This document shows positions 56,144 to 64,000 of a stretch of DNA of 64,000 bases, in pieces. The notes under the pieces were generated by a model. The model made no database searches, was not told the DNA's origin, and worked only from the letters and a program-made list of their open reading frames with translations. The position numbers and the translations under genes were made by a program. The stretch's first letter is position 1. Every line of letters begins with the position of its first letter. This DNA is from Fuscovulum sp. Its GTDB lineage: Bacteria; Pseudomonadota; Alphaproteobacteria; Rhodobacterales; Rhodobacteraceae. The stretch lies in NCBI GenBank assembly GCA_035192965.1, contig CP136571.1:392501-456500 (forward strand), in the 5' to 3' direction.

Positions 56144-56196
56144 CCAACCTCACATCAAGTTTACGCCCGCGCCGTGGTCCGCCCGCGGCGCCACTG

Positions 56197-56226
56197 CCCC
56201 GCCATGTCCTCATGGCGGGGTTTTTT
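56197..56226 (+). terminator. Rho-independent terminator of ccrM
   Basis: Perfect 10-bp arms CCCCGCCATG (56197-56206) and CATGGCGGGG (56211-56220) with a TCCT loop are followed by six T residues. It lies 54 bases after the ccrM stop. Confidence 0.92.
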
Positions 56227-56649
56227 CCTTTGGAATCGGCCTGTTGACGTCTCGTTCACCAAATTCATGTAACATTGCGTGATCAAGGTTCCGCGGCCAG
56301 ACCCTGCAAAACCCCTGCAAAACTTAGGGAACCGGCACGTCCGGCGCGGGTCACATCAATTCAACCTTTGCTCACGGAAATTTAATGAACGGTATCGTTC
56401 ATTTTCTACATTGCATACGCACACGTTCAGTATATATCTGTCTCATCGAATAAACGAAGGCAGACAAAGATGACGTGCTGACAGTCTTGAAAAACACAAT
56501 TGCTCCTTGACGGGGCTAACGCTCCCCGAGGGCCATCCCGGCCCAAACGAACTGAACCAAACCGCATCGCCGTACCGACGGCCGGGCAGAGCTCTGCACG
56601 GAACGGTGGATGCTTGCCGACAACAACCATCCCAGGAAAGGGAAACATC
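56227..56649. other. Long non-coding leader before the three-repeat protein gene
   Basis: About 420 bases between the ccrM terminator and the next ATG hold no convincing gene; a 64-codon GTG frame at 56279-56473 lacks a ribosome site and looks random. The middle is AT-rich for this genome. It contains the palindrome at 56384-56403, then TTGCAT and TATATA-like promoter elements around 56411-56437, and a leader of 200 bases or more. A long structured 5' leader with regulation is likely. Confidence 0.5.
56384..56403. promoter_or_regulatory. Perfect 20-bp palindromic operator
   Basis: AATGAACGGTATCGTTCATT has exact 8-bp arms around GTAT. Length and AACG/CGTT core fit a TetR-family dimer site. 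It lies just upstream of promoter-like elements for the repeat-protein gene, and a TetR gene follows that gene at 57311, the obvious candidate to bind it. Confidence 0.6.
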
Positions 56650-57162
56650 ATGATCCGCAACTTTACCGCTTCCGCTCTGATCCTCGCCGCTCTGACCGGT
56701 GCTGCCGCAGCCTCCAGCGCCCAGCCGGGCCTGAATGCCGGTGACGTGCAACTGGCCCTCAGCGCCGGTGTGCAGCCGGGCGAATACAGCCGCGCCGAAC
56801 TGATCAACATCATCGAAGCCCGCAAGGAAGGCGAAGAAACCCGCCTGAACTACTTCCTGTCGGGTGCGAACCGCGCCTCGAGCACGGCCGCCAGCAACGC
56901 AGGTGTTGACCAGCTTGCTGCCTCGGCCGGCGTCGAACCGGGCCAGTTCTCCGCGAACGAACTGCAGCGCCTGATCAAGGCCCAGGCCGATGACGACACC
57001 ACGACCGAGCGTTTCATCCTGTCGGGCGCAAGCCGCAATGCAGCCAACCCGGCCGAAGTCGTCACCCCCGGCGAGGCACAGCTTGCCGCCTCCATCGGTG
57101 TTGACCCGGCGCAGTACACGCTGGCCGAACTGATCGCGATGCAGCCGCAGTCTGACGACTGA
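56650..57162 (+). CDS. Secreted protein of three internal repeats
   Basis: A protein of 170 residues. The signal peptide (MIRNFTASALILAALTGAAA) cleaves near ASSA/QPG. The rest is three copies of a motif of about 48 residues: QLALSAGVQPGEYSRAELIN, QLAASAGVEPGQFSANELQR and QLAASIGVDPAQYTLAELIA. The first two continue to FLSGANR and ILSGASR; the last is cut short by the stop. The pattern G-V-x-P-x-x-[YF]-[ST]-x-x-E-L is strict. The ATG at 56650 follows AGGAAAGGGAAAC. Codon use is that of a well-expressed gene and a strong terminator follows. The function is unknown; an abundant extracellular or periplasmic protein is a fair guess. Confidence 0.8.
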   Translation: MIRNFTASALILAALTGAAAASSAQPGLNAGDVQLALSAGVQPGEYSRAELINIIEARKEGEETRLNYFLSGANRASSTAASNAGVDQLAASAGVEPGQFSANELQRLIKAQADDDTTTERFILSGASRNAANPAEVVTPGEAQLAASIGVDPAQYTLAELIAMQPQSDD

Positions 57163-57187
57163 TCCGCGACCTTCGGTATGCACCCTC

Positions 57188-57225
57188 GGCCAGCCGTTCC
57201 TCCAACGGCTGGCCACCCTCTTTTT
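57188..57225 (+). terminator. Rho-independent terminator of the three-repeat gene
   Basis: Perfect 11-bp arms GGCCAGCCGTT (57188-57198) and AACGGCTGGCC (57204-57214) with a CCTCC loop are followed by ACCCTCTTTTT. It lies 25 bases after the stop and separates the gene from the TetR regulator. Confidence 0.92.
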
Positions 57226-57310
57226 CGGAAGAAGTCCCATGCCTTGTTTCGAAACCGATCCCCGCGTAGCCTCTGCCCTAACGGAATCCACTCCGTGTGG
57301 GGATATTGCC

Positions 57311-57934
57311 ATGGCTCTGCGGTCGCCCGGCCGACCCAAAGACCTTGAAAAGCGCGAGGCCATCCTCGACGCTGCTCAGGCCCTGTTTGCAGAACGCGGT
57401 ATCGACGGCGTCCCGATCGAGGCGATCGCCGCCCGCTCGGGCGTGTCAAAGGTCACGGTCTATGGCCATTTTGGCGACAAGGCGAAGATCTTCGATTCGA
57501 TCGTCCAACGCGAAACGGATCGACTGAAACTTGCACTGTGCCAGACGCCCAGCGGCAGCAGCCTTGAGGACACCCTCACCCGCTTTGGCATGGCGCTGAT
57601 CGAGATGCTGACCCAGCCCTGCCACCTCGCCCTTGACCGCGCCGTAAGCCTTGAGGCGCAGCGCAACCCCGACCTTGGCCGCCGCTTCTTTGAGGCGGGC
57701 CCCGGTCAGGTGCGGACCATGCTGACCGCCATTCTGGCGCAGGCGCAGGAACAGGGGGCCGTCCAACTTGACGATCCTGAATGCGCCGCCGAAGACATGC
57801 TCGCCCTCTGGCTCGGCTTTGATGCCATCGAACGCAGGTTCTGTGGCAGCTGCCTGCCTGATGAACAGGTCCTGCAAATGCATGTCGCCCGCGCCGTCCG
57901 GCTGTTCTTGAAGGCCAACGCGCCCGAAAGGTAA
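57311..57934 (+). CDS. TetR/AcrR family transcriptional regulator
   Basis: A repressor of 207 residues. The HTH begins RSPGRPKDLEKREAILDAAQ, then ALFAERGIDGVPIEAIAARS and GVSKVTVYGHFGDKAKIFDS, a strong TetR N-terminus. The C-terminal domain resembles the AefR-like TetR group (EDTLTRFGMALIEMLTQP, RFFEAGPGQVRTMLTAILAQ). The ATG at 57311 follows GGGGA; an ATG at 57239 would add 24 residues. It probably binds the palindrome at 56384-56403. It converges with the alkane hydroxylase-like gene, which it might also control. Confidence 0.87.
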   Translation: MALRSPGRPKDLEKREAILDAAQALFAERGIDGVPIEAIAARSGVSKVTVYGHFGDKAKIFDSIVQRETDRLKLALCQTPSGSSLEDTLTRFGMALIEMLTQPCHLALDRAVSLEAQRNPDLGRRFFEAGPGQVRTMLTAILAQAQEQGAVQLDDPECAAEDMLALWLGFDAIERRFCGSCLPDEQVLQMHVARAVRLFLKANAPER

Positions 57935-57949
57935 CCGATCACTGGCAGG

Positions 57950-59089
57950 CTATTGGCCGGGTGTCGGGTTCAGCGCCTTGTTATAGGGGTGCCAATCCGT
58001 GATGTCGGGATAGAATTTCTTTCGCCACGCCCGCACCCGCGGGTTCATCACACGCTTCCACAGCGGCGGGATCATCGCGGCAATCGTCATCACCGGGTAA
58101 CCCATCGGCAGTTGCGGGGCTTCCTCCTCGCCGTAGGTTTGCAACAGCGGAAAGCGGCGGTCAGGCTTGTAATGATGGTCCGAATGGCGCTGCAAGTTGA
58201 TCAGCAGCCAGTTTGACGCCTGATAGGCCGCATTCCACGAATGGCGCGGCAGCACATGTTCATACCGCCCTTCGCCCAGATGCCGCCGTGTCAGCCCGTA
58301 ATGTTCGATGTAATTGACCAGCTCCAACTGCCAGATCGCCACCGCCGCCTGCACCACGAACAACCCCAGCCCGGCCCATCCGCCCAATGCCAGCGCCAGC
58401 AGGCACATCCCGGCCTGAAGGCCGGCATAGCGCCAGTAGGGATTGCTGCGATGCCACCACGGCAGCCCCCGCCGCGCCAGCATCGCCGCTTCCGCAGCCC
58501 AGGCCGATTTGTGACACTGCACCAGAACGCGCGGGAAAAACCGATGGAAGCCTTCGTTATACCGCGCCGTCACCGGATCGCGCGGCGTGCCGACCCACAA
58601 GTGATGCACCCGCAGATGTTCGGAACGGAAATGGCTGTAAAGCACCGTCGCCAGCAGCAGATCCGCCAGCCACCGCTCTAGTCGCGATTTCTGATGCATC
58701 AATTCATGGCTGTAATTGATGCCTATCGCACCCGAAACAACGCCCATCGCGCAGAACACACCGATCCGCTCCACGATGTTTAGATGAGCCGCCAGCGGCA
58801 CATACCACAGCAGCCAGCACAGCAGCGCGAACTGCACTGGAAACCAGATCACCGTGATCGCCCGATACCAGCCAAGCTCTGCCTCGGGGGTCATCGGATC
58901 GGCGTTGCGTTCGTCCTTTCCGGTCAACTGATCCAAAAGCGAAAAGACCCACCACGTCGCCGCCGGTGCCACAAGGATCGTCCACCCGCCCTTCAGCGCA
59001 GCCAGCACCGCCAATGGCGCCAGCGCCAGCGACATCCAGAACGGCAGCGCCTCCCTCAGATTTCCCAGGTCCTTGGCCAAAGCCTTCAT
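57950..59089 (-). CDS. AlkB-type integral membrane hydroxylase (alkane 1-monooxygenase family)
   Basis: A membrane di-iron enzyme of 379 residues with about six helices. The histidine boxes are HELMH (128-132), EHLRVHH (157-163) and LQRHSDHH (299-306), plus NYIEHYGL (259-266), the AlkB signature set. Such enzymes hydroxylate the terminal carbon of alkanes or fatty acyl chains using rubredoxin. No rubredoxin or rubredoxin reductase gene is in the window, so electrons must come from elsewhere. It stands between the convergent TetR gene and mutY (56-bp gap, same strand). The substrate is not determined. Confidence 0.88.
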   Translation of the reverse strand: MKALAKDLGNLREALPFWMSLALAPLAVLAALKGGWTILVAPAATWWVFSLLDQLTGKDERNADPMTPEAELGWYRAITVIWFPVQFALLCWLLWYVPLAAHLNIVERIGVFCAMGVVSGAIGINYSHELMHQKSRLERWLADLLLATVLYSHFRSEHLRVHHLWVGTPRDPVTARYNEGFHRFFPRVLVQCHKSAWAAEAAMLARRGLPWWHRSNPYWRYAGLQAGMCLLALALGGWAGLGLFVVQAAVAIWQLELVNYIEHYGLTRRHLGEGRYEHVLPRHSWNAAYQASNWLLINLQRHSDHHYKPDRRFPLLQTYGEEEAPQLPMGYPVMTIAAMIPPLWKRVMNPRVRAWRKKFYPDITDWHPYNKALNPTPGQ

Positions 59090-59145
59090 CTCGCTACCTT
59101 TGTCACTCGATCACGGATCTCATCATATCGCGCCGGGGCGGTCCC

Positions 59146-60207
59146 TCAAGTCACCTCAAGGGCGCTGCTGCCCAGATCAAACCCCTTGCGCATCACCGTG
59201 GGCAGGTCCGCAGGCCGAAACATATCCCGCCCAAGGAACTCTCCACGCAGGGGAACGGCCTCCAGTGCGGCAACTGTTACCTGCAATCGAAGGATCAGGT
59301 GAAAATGGGTGAATGTGTGGCGTACTTCCCCCACTTCCCGCCAATCTGCCGCCAAGGGCGCATCGCCCCCCGCACCATCCCAATCCGATCCCGGAAAACC
59401 CAGCATCCCACCCAGCAATCCCCGTTCGGCCCGCCGTTCCACCAGCCAAGCCCCATCTGCCCGGCGCGCGATCCACAGCACACCATGCCGCACGGGTTTG
59501 GCCGCCTTTTCCACCTTGCGCGGCAGGCTGGTCTGCACGCCCTCGGCCCGTGCACGGCAGGCATCCCGCCACGGGCAGATGCCACAGGCCGGGTTGCGCG
59601 GTGTGCAGATCGTGGCCCCCAGATCCATCACCGCTTGCGCGTAATCTCCGGGCCGTGCAACCGGCGTCAGCACCGCCGCGAGCCGCGTCAATTCCGCCTT
59701 AGCCCCCGGCAACGGCGCCTCTACCAGCCACAGCCGCGCCATCACCCGTTCCACATTTCCATCCACCACCGTGGCGGCCTCATCATGCGCAATCGCCGCA
59801 ATCGCCGACGCGGTATAGGGCCCGATCCCCGGCAAACCCAGCAGCCCGTCGCGCGTCGCCGGAAACACCCCGCCATGATCGCGTACCACCGCCCGCGCAC
59901 AGGCCAGCAGGTTGCGCGCCCGTGCGTAGTAGCCCAAGCCCGCCCATTCCCCCATCACCGCCGCATCCTCGGCCGCCGCCAGATCGGCCACCGTTGGCCA
60001 GCGTTCCGTGAACCGGCGGAAATACTCGCGCACCGCCGCCACAGTGGTTTGCTGCAACATCACCTCGGACAACCAGACGCGATATGGGTCCGGCCGGACC
60101 CCCGCCTGCTTTTGATCCGGCGGCACCCGCCACGGCATTACCCGCGCGTGCCGATCATACCAGTCGAGCAACAAGGTTGAGAGTTCGCTCGCGCTACTGT
60201 CACGCAT
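59146..60207 (-). CDS. mutY: A/G-specific adenine glycosylase
   Basis: MutY removes adenine mispaired with 8-oxoguanine. The 353-residue protein has the helix-hairpin-helix LLGLPGIGPYTASAIAAIAH, the catalytic Asp in VVDGNVERVMARL, and a 4Fe-4S cluster motif C-x6-C-x2-C-x5-C in CTPRNPACGICPWRDAC. The C-terminal NUDIX-like domain (about 225-350) reads 8-oxoG. The start at 60207 is divergent from dciA with a 91-bp shared promoter gap. Confidence 0.94.
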   Translation of the reverse strand: MRDSSASELSTLLLDWYDRHARVMPWRVPPDQKQAGVRPDPYRVWLSEVMLQQTTVAAVREYFRRFTERWPTVADLAAAEDAAVMGEWAGLGYYARARNLLACARAVVRDHGGVFPATRDGLLGLPGIGPYTASAIAAIAHDEAATVVDGNVERVMARLWLVEAPLPGAKAELTRLAAVLTPVARPGDYAQAVMDLGATICTPRNPACGICPWRDACRARAEGVQTSLPRKVEKAAKPVRHGVLWIARRADGAWLVERRAERGLLGGMLGFPGSDWDGAGGDAPLAADWREVGEVRHTFTHFHLILRLQVTVAALEAVPLRGEFLGRDMFRPADLPTVMRKGFDLGSSALEVT

Positions 60208-60234
60208 TCTTTATGCCTTTCCCCACGCCTGCAT

Positions 60235-60262
60235 TTGCACCGCCGCGCGTCATGGCTAGAAT
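60235..60262 (+). promoter_or_regulatory. Candidate dciA promoter
   Basis: TTGCAC (60235-60240) and TAGAAT (60257-60262) are 16 bp apart and lie 36 bp before the dciA ATG, within the divergent mutY-dciA gap. Confidence 0.45.
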
Positions 60263-60298
60263 AGCGGTCAGTCCCAAAAGGACCACCCAAAGGACCAG

Positions 60299-60823
60299 AT
60301 GACACGCAAGCCGCTTCCTCCACCTGATCCCAACCGCCGGATGCGCGGGTTTGAGGCGGCTTCCGGCTTCCTGCGTGATCCTATTCGCAACGCCTCGGAA
60401 ACCCGCGGTTTTGCCGTCACCCGCCTGCTCACCCATTGGCCCGAGGTGGTTGGAGAAGATCTCGCCGCCATGACCCGCCCGGTCAAAATCGGCCACACCC
60501 GCGAAGGCATGGGTGCAACCCTCACCCTTCTGGTCGCCTCCGCCCATGCCCCCATGGTGCAGATGCAGCTTCCCCGCATCGTGGAAAAGGTCAACGCCGT
60601 CTACGGCTATCGCGCCATCTCGCGAATCTCGCTCACCCAGACCGCCGCCACCGGCTTTGCCGAAGGGCAGGCCGAATTCATCACCAAACCAAAAACCACC
60701 CCGGCCCCCGCGCCGGAAGTGGTTGCAGAGGCGCGCGAAACCACCGCGCCTATTGCTGACCCTGGCCTCCGGGCCGCCCTTGAAGCCTTGGCCCAAAACA
60801 TACTAACTCGCCGCAGAACATGA
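60299..60823 (+). CDS. DUF721/DciA-family protein
   Basis: A protein of 174 residues. The N-terminal half carries the DUF721 pattern: RGFAVTRLLTHWPEVVGEDL, TLTLLVASAHAPMVQMQLPR and IVEKVNAVYGYRAISRISLT. DciA proteins help load the replicative helicase DnaB in bacteria that lack DnaC. The C-terminal 60 residues are proline/alanine-rich and probably disordered. Its stop overlaps an ATG of the DsbA-like gene by four bases, so the two are co-transcribed. The DciA role is family knowledge; this member is untested. Confidence 0.82.
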   Translation: MTRKPLPPPDPNRRMRGFEAASGFLRDPIRNASETRGFAVTRLLTHWPEVVGEDLAAMTRPVKIGHTREGMGATLTLLVASAHAPMVQMQLPRIVEKVNAVYGYRAISRISLTQTAATGFAEGQAEFITKPKTTPAPAPEVVAEARETTAPIADPGLRAALEALAQNILTRRRT

Positions 60824-60837
60824 AAAGGCAGATACCG

Positions 60838-61458
60838 ATGCTGAAGAAACTCGCCGCAGCCGCCACCATCGCCCTTGTCGCGCTGTTCCCGCTGACGGCC
60901 CCGGCACAAGAGGCCGAAGCCACCACCCCCGTCGAAATCACGGATTTCTCGCTCGGTCCGGTGGATGCCAAGGTGCAGATCACCGAATACGCCTCCTTCA
61001 CCTGCCCGCATTGCGCGACCTTCCACGCCAATGTCTGGCCGCAGCTGAAGTCTGAATATGTCGATACCGGCAAGATCCGCTTCACCTATCGCGAGGTCTA
61101 CTTTGATCGCTACGGTCTTTGGGCGGCGATGGTCGCCCGCTGCGGCGGCGAGATGCGGTATTTCGGTATCGTCGACATGATCTTCGAACAACAGCAGGAA
61201 TGGGCCGCGTCGGATGATCCGAATGTCGTGATCGGCAACCTGCGCACCATCGCAAAGACCGCCGGTCTGGACGATGCCTCGCTGGACGCCTGCCTGAAAG
61301 ACGGCGCCAAGGCCGAAGCCATGGTCGCCCACTTCGAGTCGAACATGGCCGCCGACGAGATCGAAGGCACGCCGACCTTCATCATCAACGGTGAAAAACA
61401 TTCCAACATGTCTTTCGAAGACATGAAGGCGATCATCGACGCAAAGCTCGCCGAATAA
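60838..61458 (+). CDS. DsbA-family thiol:disulfide oxidoreductase
   Basis: A periplasmic thioredoxin-fold protein of 206 residues. A signal peptide (LKKLAAAATIALVALFPLTA, cleavage after PAQ) is followed by VQITEYASFTCPHCATFHAN, which has the active-site CPHC, and by the cis-Pro loop EGTPTFIING near the C-terminus. This is the DsbA/BdbD-like class that oxidises exported proteins. The ATG at 60838 has AAGG upstream; an ATG at 60820 overlapping the dciA stop adds six residues. Two bases separate its stop codon from the CoA-transferase start. Confidence 0.88.
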   Translation: MLKKLAAAATIALVALFPLTAPAQEAEATTPVEITDFSLGPVDAKVQITEYASFTCPHCATFHANVWPQLKSEYVDTGKIRFTYREVYFDRYGLWAAMVARCGGEMRYFGIVDMIFEQQQEWAASDDPNVVIGNLRTIAKTAGLDDASLDACLKDGAKAEAMVAHFESNMAADEIEGTPTFIINGEKHSNMSFEDMKAIIDAKLAE

Positions 61459-61459
61459 G

Positions 61460-62587
61460 ATGACCGCGCCACTTCATGGCATAAAGGTCATCGAATTGGC
61501 GCGCATTCTGGCCGGCCCTTGGGCCGGTCAGACCCTTGCCGATCTGGGCGCCGACGTGATCAAGGTCGAAGCCCCCGAAGGTGATGATACCCGTCGCTGG
61601 GGCCCCCCCTTCATCGACCGCGACGGCGACCGCTCCGCCGCCTATTTCCACGCCACCAACCGCGGCAAACGCTCCATCATCTGCGATTTCCGCACGGCCG
61701 AAGGGCAGGACGTGGTGCGGAAGCTGATCGCCGACGCCGACGTGGTCATTGAAAATTTCAAGGTCGGAGGTCTGGCGAAGTACGGGCTGGACTGGCCTTC
61801 CTTGCAGGCGATCAATCCCCGCCTGATTTATTGCTCCATCACCGGCTTTGGCCAAACCGGCCCCTACGCCCACCGCGCGGGCTATGATTTCATCATCCAA
61901 GGCATGGCCGGCGTGATGAGCGTGACAGGCGAAAAGGGTGGCCAGCCGCAAAAGGTGGGCGTCGCCGTCACCGATGTGTTTACCGGCGTCTATGCGGCCA
62001 CGGCCATCCTTGCCGCCTTGGTGCAGCGCGGGGTGACAGGCCGGGGCCAGCAGATCGACATGGCACTGATGGACGTGGCCACCGCCATCATGGCCAACCA
62101 GAACATGAATTACCTCACCACCGGCAAGGCCCCGGCCAAGATGGGCAATGCCCACCCGAACCTCGCACCCTATGCCGTGTTCGATTGTGCCGATGGGTGG
62201 ATCATCCTCGCCACCGGGAATGATGGCCAATACCGCAAACTCTGCGCCATTCTCGGCCTTGATCACTTGGCCGATCACCCCGATTACCTGACGAACGCAG
62301 ACCGCGTCCGCAACCGCGAACCGCTGACCGATGCCATCACCGCCGTCACGGTGACATGGACCAAGGCCGACCTGCTGCAAGCCTGCGAAGACCACGGCGT
62401 TCCCGCAGGCCCGATCAACAACTTGGCCGAGGTGTTTGCCGATCCGCAGGTCATCGCCCGAAAGATGCAGCTTGATCTCGGCGGTGTCCCCGGCGTGCGG
62501 TCACCGTTTACCTTTTCTGATGCCGACCTGTCTCTGGATCGCCCCGCCCCGAAACTGGGCGAACATCAGGACGAAATCCTGGGTTAA
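61460..62587 (+). CDS. CaiB/BaiF family (class III) CoA-transferase
   Basis: A 375-residue enzyme that moves CoA between carboxylic acids. It begins [20 protein letters not shown] followed by [11 protein letters not shown], the class III start, and contains [25 protein letters not shown] and the expected catalytic Asp at residue 172 in AVTDVFTG. The substrate acids are unknown. It follows the DsbA-like gene at once, and its stop overlaps the lpxK stop on the other strand by four bases. No partner pathway gene is next to it, so the role is open. Confidence 0.9.
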   Translation: MTAPLHGIKVIELARILAGPWAGQTLADLGADVIKVEAPEGDDTRRWGPPFIDRDGDRSAAYFHATNRGKRSIICDFRTAEGQDVVRKLIADADVVIENFKVGGLAKYGLDWPSLQAINPRLIYCSITGFGQTGPYAHRAGYDFIIQGMAGVMSVTGEKGGQPQKVGVAVTDVFTGVYAATAILAALVQRGVTGRGQQIDMALMDVATAIMANQNMNYLTTGKAPAKMGNAHPNLAPYAVFDCADGWIILATGNDGQYRKLCAILGLDHLADHPDYLTNADRVRNREPLTDAITAVTVTWTKADLLQACEDHGVPAGPINNLAEVFADPQVIARKMQLDLGGVPGVRSPFTFSDADLSLDRPAPKLGEHQDEILG

Positions 62588-63573
62588 ACCCCGATCCGCG
62601 CCAGCGCCGCATCCAGCGGCGCGGCATCCCCGATCCGCAGCCGCACCGGCAAGGTCAGCACCTTCATCCGAAACGCCGCGGGCAGGCGTACGGCGTCCTT
62701 CTCGGTCGTCACCAGTTGCGCCCCCAGCCCCCGCGCCTCCAGTTCAAGCCGCGCCATCAGTGCATCGGTCAGCGGCTGGTGGTCATCCAGTGCCACCACG
62801 CGGATCACCTCTGCCCCCTCATCCCGCAATGTGGCAAAGAACTTTTCGGGGTGCCCGATTCCTGCAAAGGCAATCACCCGTTGCCCCTGCCAATCCATCC
62901 CCATCTGCAACGGCACCAACTGCCCTGTCAGATGCGGCACCCGGATCGCCGCGCCCCATTGCGCCGTAAACCCCGCCTGCGCCGCCCCGTCGCCGATCGA
63001 GAGCAGCAGATCCGCCCGCGCCAACCCCACCGCCACGGGTTCCCGCAACGGTCCTGCAGGAAGGCAGCGCCCGTTGCCGAACCCCAGCCGCGCATCCACC
63101 ACGATCAGGCTCAGGGATTTCTCGACAGACGGGTTCTGAAACCCGTCATCCAGAACGATCACCCCCGCCCCCGCCGCCTCCGCCGCCCGCACCCCCGCTG
63201 CGCGGTCCTTGGCCACCCAGACCGGCGCAAAAGCCGCCAGCAGCAGCGGCTCGTCCCCTACATCGGCAGCGGTATGTTTGCGTTCTTCCACCCGCACCGG
63301 CCCGTCCAGCCGCCCCCCATGTCCGCGCGAAACCACATGGGCCACCACACCCCGTGCCGCCAACCGTTCCAGCAGGGCAATCACTGTGGGTGTCTTGCCC
63401 GTCCCCCCGGCATTCAGGTTGCCCACACAGATCACCGGCACCCCGGCGCGATACCCCGGGGCCTGCAGCCGCCGCGCCGTTCCCGCCGCATAGACCACCC
63501 CGAGCGGGGACAGTAGCCGCGCCGCCAGTGCAGGCCGATCCGGCGGCGTGAACCAGAATCCCGGCGCGCGCAT
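62584..63573 (-). CDS. lpxK: Tetraacyldisaccharide 4'-kinase
   Basis: LpxK phosphorylates the 4' position of the lipid A disaccharide at the inner membrane. The 329-residue protein has the Walker A motif [13 protein letters not shown] (50-62), preceded by the N-terminal membrane-associated segment, then SRGHGG, DDGFQN and the later KDAVRLP. Its start shares one base with the waaA stop (TGATG), so the two lipid A/Kdo steps are co-translated. Confidence 0.95.
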   Translation of the reverse strand: MRAPGFWFTPPDRPALAARLLSPLGVVYAAGTARRLQAPGYRAGVPVICVGNLNAGGTGKTPTVIALLERLAARGVVAHVVSRGHGGRLDGPVRVEERKHTAADVGDEPLLLAAFAPVWVAKDRAAGVRAAEAAGAGVIVLDDGFQNPSVEKSLSLIVVDARLGFGNGRCLPAGPLREPVAVGLARADLLLSIGDGAAQAGFTAQWGAAIRVPHLTGQLVPLQMGMDWQGQRVIAFAGIGHPEKFFATLRDEGAEVIRVVALDDHQPLTDALMARLELEARGLGAQLVTTEKDAVRLPAAFRMKVLTLPVRLRIGDAAPLDAALARIGV

Positions 63574-64000
63574 CAGGTTTCCCCGTCCATGATGCGGCGG
63601 ATCATCGTCATCACGCGTTCCGTCACTTCGGCCCCGTCCGATGCCACCGCCCAGGCCGCCTGCGCCAACCGCGCCGCCCGGTCTGGTGACAGCAGATCCC
63701 CCAACGCCTCGGCCAGATCGCTTGCCGATCCAACCGCGCGCGCCGCGCGCGCCGCGCCCAGACGGCCAAAGGTGGTGCCATAAGGCCCCGGTCGTGGTCC
63801 GTATAGAATGGCCGACCCCAGCGCCGCCGCCTCCAGCGGATCACGTAAACAGCCGCTTCCGCCAAGGCTGCCGCCCATGAAGGTGATGGGGGCCAGCCGA
63901 TACCAAAGGCCGAACTCGCTTCCCGCATCGGCGATATAGACCTCGGTTTCCGCCTCGGGTTCTTCCTCTTCGGCGCGGCGGGCGACGGACCAGCCCTCTT
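63573..64000 (-). CDS. waaA: 3-deoxy-D-manno-octulosonic acid transferase (partial, C-terminal part)
   Basis: The C-terminal 141 residues of a Kdo transferase; the 5' part lies beyond the right edge. The visible part has [20 protein letters not shown] and the glycosyltransferase-B nucleotide-sugar motif [20 protein letters not shown], followed by [14 protein letters not shown]. These are the WaaA/KdtA family blocks (GGS followed by a Glu). It is co-translated with lpxK downstream. Kdo addition to lipid IVA precedes late acylation of lipid A. Confidence 0.9.
   Translation of the reverse strand, partial: EGWSVARRAEEEEPEAETEVYIADAGSEFGLWYRLAPITFMGGSLGGSGCLRDPLEAAALGSAILYGPRPGPYGTTFGRLGAARAARAVGSASDLAEALGDLLSPDRAARLAQAAWAVASDGAEVTERVMTMIRRIMDGET

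Noticed and set aside
56279..56473. A 64-codon GTG frame in the long leader
   Set aside because: It has no ribosome site, a random composition, and crosses the palindrome and promoter elements.

Overview
The window is GC-rich chromosomal DNA of an alphaproteobacterium, most likely a member of the Rhodobacteraceae/Paracoccaceae. The grounds are a CcrM-type GANTC adenine methyltransferase directly after rnhB, the dnaN-recF-gyrB block near a chromosome origin, two-gene carboxyspermidine-type polyamine synthesis, many ABC solute importers, and small secreted proteins of a kind I recall from this family. Genes are tightly packed, with many ATGA, GTGA or TGATG overlaps. I see no insertion sequences, prophage genes or CRISPR arrays. 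The assignment rests on recognised protein sequence and gene order, not on a database search.

Layout. 0-3.2 kb: a polyamine/opine-type ABC importer (minus strand, ATPase cut by the window edge), followed by a TetR regulator. 4.0-6.8 kb: an FMN/FAD demethylase of the old-yellow-enzyme/dimethylglycine-N-methylproline type, divergent from a TetR regulator, with a perfect inverted repeat between them. 6.9-7.8 kb: a CorA-family transporter. 7.8-17.8 kb: two divergent operons for amino-sugar use. The minus-strand arm has a BadF-type sugar kinase, a GntR regulator, an isomerising deaminase and nagA. The plus-strand arm has murQ, a complete ABC importer and a Gfo/Idh/MocA oxidoreductase. A near-identical pair of 15-bp inverted elements lies in the shared promoter region. 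Together they read as uptake and breakdown of peptidoglycan sugars to fructose-6-phosphate. 18.0-26.0 kb: a large Ig-repeat surface protein with its own type I secretion system (outer membrane lipoprotein, ABC exporter, adaptor).

26.2-32.1 kb: dnaN, recF, a VOC protein, a LysE exporter and gyrB; dnaA is not adjacent. 32.1-37.3 kb: a truncated globin, tRNA-Arg(CCT), a candidate small RNA facing away from a LacI regulator, a soluble chemoreceptor-like protein, mtaB, dapF and tRNA-Lys(TTT). 37.4-48.8 kb: a second pair of divergent sugar operons. The minus-strand arm encodes an ABC ATPase, an AraM-like glycerol-1-phosphate dehydrogenase, a 6-phospho-3-hexuloisomerase-like SIS protein, an SDR and a HAD-IIA phosphatase. 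The plus-strand arm encodes the binding protein, two permeases, a SorC regulator, an FGGY kinase and an EEP-fold hydrolase. The combination suggests a polyol or sugar-phosphate pathway that I cannot match to a described one.

48.8-51.3 kb: carboxynorspermidine dehydrogenase and decarboxylase, an alternative spermidine route. 51.4-54.2 kb: small secreted or membrane proteins and an unusual membrane-bound winged-helix protein. 54.3-56.2 kb: rnhB and ccrM, with three GANTC sites upstream of ccrM. 56.2-59.1 kb: a secreted three-repeat protein with a long leader and a 20-bp palindrome, a TetR regulator and an AlkB-type hydroxylase. 59.1-64 kb: mutY divergent from dciA, a DsbA-like oxidoreductase and a CaiB-type CoA-transferase, convergent with lpxK and a partial waaA.
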